Below are positions 61,225 through 64,000 of a stretch of 64,000 bases of DNA, piece after piece. The notes beneath the pieces were generated by a model. It ran no database searches. It had not been told where the DNA came from and worked only from the letters and a program-made list of their open reading frames with translations. Every line of letters starts with the position of its first letter. The stretch's first letter is position 1. The DNA lies in contig NC_088797.1 in assembly GCF_011386835.1 (NCBI RefSeq), positions 63,513,587 to 63,577,586 on the forward strand. Direction: 5' to 3'. This stretch comes from Chrysemys picta bellii (lineage: Eukaryota; Chordata; Testudines; Emydidae). The position numbers and the translations under genes are program-made.

Positions 61225-61960
61225 AAGAGTCATGATGGGAAACTGTCTTTCATCTCCAGAGCCCACTCTTATGGAGTACCATAGGGATCCATACTATTGA
61301 TAGATGGGTTGCACGGAGCCAGTAGGTAAAATCATAGGGCCTCACGGACTCAGCAATACATGGATAATACCCAGCTATCCAAATACTGAAGGAAACATAG
61401 TGCCGGATAAAGAGAAGATGATGAAACTACACCTGGTTTGGATGGATGCAATACTGGTGGAGTAAAATACTTCAAAGAACTTGCTACCAGCATATTACCT
61501 CTCCTCAAATAGTTAAGTCTATAGACACAATCCTGGACCCATCATAAATCTCTGGCTGCGGAAAGATCCTCTTCCATCTACGCTTGTCTCAGCTTGTCAG
61601 ACTCAGGCCCAGCCACAAGTGACCCCTGAGCATTTGTGACCTTTCAACTAGATTACCGCAGCAATGTATTTAGAAATGAATTCACCAACATAAGGCTCCA
61701 GCTGGTTCAAACTGCAGCAGTTCACCTTCTTAGCAACACAAACACTCAGAAGGACATCTCTCTGGAGCCTGGCTCCTGCACTGGCTCAATTTAAATAAGG
61801 AGTCACATCAATGGGTCCTGCCTTCAAAACTCCTCCACAGAAACACCTGGCTACCTAAAGGAACACCTCAGCCACAGGAACCACTGGTGACTGTATCCTT
61901 TTAAGGTCCTGTTTCAACACCAAAGTCATACTCTAACCATGACTGGGGACACAACAGTAT
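61225..61960 (+). mobile_element. L2-like LINE remnant
   Basis: Plus-strand reading gives a degraded GVP-x-GSIL near 61,275 and YMDNTQLS near 61,360 (an eroded YADDTQL catalytic box). The C-terminal phrase DYRSNVF ... LQLVQTAAVHLL follows near 61,655-61,735, in the order of an L2 reverse transcriptase. Very old. Confidence 0.6.
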
Positions 61961-63151
61961 GTTAAGTGGTTCCATGTGATACGGCTGAACTTGTGGCGTA
62001 GATGGGCCTAGAATGACACTGCAAAAATCAACTTAGGTTTAGGTTCTGAAAATAAATCTAGTTTAAAAAGGGCCTCCCATCAACAGAAATGTTTCCATGG
62101 AAACCTTTCCCCTCTTCTATTCTCACAAAAGCTTTTTTAAAGGAACACAACATGTTCTGCAGCATTTGTAGCCTGAACATTGCAGATTCATGGCCAAATG
62201 CAGTGTGGGCACAGATTAGAAGCCGACTTGCCCATTTTTATTATCTAAGCAGTCATGTGCAGTGAATATGATTTTCAAATTCTGTCAGATAAGATGTTAT
62301 TAGTAACAAATAAGGAAATTAAAAAAAAAAATCTGTTTGTGCGCCTCACAGCACCCCTTTTAATTCTCCAGGGAACTGGAAGTTACAGTGGCAAAATGAC
62401 AGAAGAATCAAGGGTTCAGTACTTAATTGGTTTGTCAAGTATGTTGGCCTCCACATTAAATGAACTTGGCCATTAATTTTACTGCAACTTCCGAAACCTG
62501 TAAACAGCCAAGTAAAAGCCTTTGAATGTAGGAAAGAGTGTACAGCTGTCCTCAGCAAGCTGTTCTTATTTTGCTACTGCAGACACTCAGTCAAACCTAT
62601 AATTTAAGGTGATCTGCAAAAAATGTAAGTCACCTAATTTATGCCTTTTTTGCTTATTTATACTGTACATATATTTTCTTCTCTCCCCTCAAAAGGCAGA
62701 TGCAGTGCTTGTTTTACCTTTAGAAATCACAAGGTTTCACTGTCTGCTTTTGATGAAGGTGTCTCCTTAAAGAGCCAAAGAACTGGAAAAAAGAGTTCTC
62801 CGCCCTAAGCAGAAAAGGCAGATCTTCAGATATCTTCCTTCTCAACTGTTTGTCAGACATTTCAGTTAAATATGAGTTTAATTACAATTTTAGATAAACT
62901 AACTAAAAACCCTTTCCTCTCGGTTGACTCAGGAATTGCTTCCTTCACACAGAAGCACAACCCTACTTGCTATCCATTTTTATCTGGAGAGCCAAGACCC
63001 AAAATTTGCAATTAAACACTTTTAAACAGCTAAAAAAAAATGGTAAAAACTCCACCCCCCCCCTTCTTCACCCAGCAAATTTAAGATTGCACTTTTTTTT
63101 TTTTTTTTTTTTTTTTAGGAAAATAGCAATTTTCACACTGGATCTGACTTT
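61961..63151. other. No gene recognised
   Basis: AT-rich single-copy-looking sequence with a C-run at 63,055-63,063 and a 24-T tract at 63,093-63,116. Confidence 0.4.
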
Positions 63152-64000
63152 ACTCCTGGGGGAATTCTGCACCACTACGCAAGACAGCATTTTGTAGAAA
63201 TTAATGTTGTGTGTGCAGAATTTCCTTTTTTCCCCACAGAAACGGGCTGCAGAGATGTTGGCTGCCATCAGGGGCCGCTGGACGCAGCAGAGCCCAGCTT
63301 ACAAATAGAAGACAAGGCTGGGGGAAGGTGGAGTGGACTGGAGGGTTCCCAGCAGCTGCAGTTCCCAGCATGCCCTGAAGAAAGGAGATGGTGGCACACA
63401 GGAAACTCTGTGCAAGCCCAGGACCCAGTATCAGGCTGTTTCTCCTCTGGATCCCCGGGTAGGAGGTGAGTGTGTCTGGGCTGGGGAAGGCCCCACAGCT
63501 GGGCTCTGAGGGGTGCGAAGGCTCCGGGATGGGGCCAGGGATGAGGGGCTTGGGGTGCAGGAGGGTGCTCCGGGTTAGGACCAATGTGTTCAGAGGACAG
63601 GAGGGGGATCAGGGCTGTGGCAGGGGATTGGGGTGCGGGGCGGGCTCAGGCTCCAGGTGGTGCCTACTGCAAGCAGCTCCCGGAACCATGTCCCCCTTCT
63701 GGCTCCATGGCGCAGCCAGGCGGATCTACGCGCTGTTCCATCCGCAGGCACTGCTCCTGCAGCTCCCACTGGTCGGGAACCATGGCAAATAGGAGCTGCA
63801 GGGGCAGCATCTGAAGATGGGGCAGCGTGCAGAGTCGCCTGGCCACGCCTCCACGTACTACATAGAAGCCGGAGGGGGATCATGCTGACTGCTTCCTGGA
63901 AGCCACATGGAGCGGGGCAAGCCCCGAACCCCGCTCCCCGGTGGCAGCTGAGGGCTGGATTAAATGGTCTGATGGGCCGGATGTGGCCTAAGGGCCATAG
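63152..64000. mobile_element. GC-rich turtle-type repeat with large foldback, truncated by window edge
   Basis: Begins ctcctgggggaattctgcac, which I associate with an abundant turtle repeat. A long imperfect inverted repeat has arms 63,673-63,768 and 63,790-63,903 around the centre ctggtcgggaaccatggcaa, followed by the phrase gattaaatggtctgatgggc. Family unknown to me; a non-autonomous DNA transposon is likely. Confidence 0.55.
63673..63903. repeat. Long imperfect palindrome
   Basis: Left arm starts GCAGCTCCCGGAACCATG; right arm ends CTGCTTCCTGGAAGC. Inner arms read CTGCTCCTGCAGCTCCCA and TAGGAGCTGCAGGGGCAG. Arms are about 100 bases each, with several mismatches. Confidence 0.8.

Noticed and set aside
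63152..64000. GC-rich edge as the ERLIN1 promoter CpG island
   Set aside because: It is a palindromic repeat with few CpG and known repeat-like phrases. A first exon with a matching donor could not be picked out.

Overview
This is a vertebrate nuclear genomic window, most likely from a cryptodiran turtle. It has small exons in long introns with GT-AG boundaries and dense CR1 LINE copies of several ages. It also carries MIR-like and tRNA-derived SINEs, hAT, Tigger-like and Harbinger DNA transposons, and one LTR-flanked endogenous retrovirus. The turtle assignment rests on a tRNA-derived SINE with a CR1-like tail at 51,523-51,708 that looks like the Cry I family, plus several repeats I associate with turtle genomes. 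It is inference, not proof. No bacterial-type feature (operon, CRISPR, IS element) is present.

The one complete gene is ERLIN1 on the minus strand. Eleven coding exons run from the ATG at 54,490 down to the stop at 15,192. They join in frame with consistent intron phases into a 347-residue protein with an N-terminal membrane anchor and an SPFH domain. The 5' non-coding exon and promoter are not recognisable here, so intron 1 probably extends beyond the right edge. The 3' untranslated region runs left from 15,192. The best AATAAA on that strand is at 9,503-9,508.

At 4,688-6,523 on the plus strand, four short proline- and lysine-rich exons, all phase 0, form the C-terminal cytoplasmic tail of another protein, most probably the metalloprotease-disintegrin ADAM8. 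It converges tail-to-tail with ERLIN1. Its catalytic part must lie beyond the left edge.

Layout: 1-4,000 retroelement fragments and two CR1 copies; 4,688-6,523 ADAM8-like tail; 6,524-15,191 convergent 3' flanks with few recognisable repeats; 15,192-35,000 ERLIN1 exons 11 to 4 with CR1, MIR, SINE and hAT insertions; 36,385-42,870 a CR1 broken by an endogenous retrovirus, a 145-bp hAT MITE and a Tigger-like element; 43,720-44,861 ERLIN1 exons 3 and 2; 45,775-46,722 an AT-rich block; 47,690-53,760 CR1 copies, one holding a different LINE plus a SINE; 54,378-54,501 ERLIN1 first coding exon; 55,598-60,545 a CR1 split by a two-gene Harbinger transposon; 61,225-64,000 an L2-like remnant and a foldback repeat.

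I found no undescribed biological system. The points most worth following are the nested insertions with readable target-site duplications, a 172-bp near-identical duplication around the last ERLIN1 exon, a minimal upstream ORF overlapping the ERLIN1 start codon, and the ADAM8-ERLIN1 neighbourhood, which differs from the human one.
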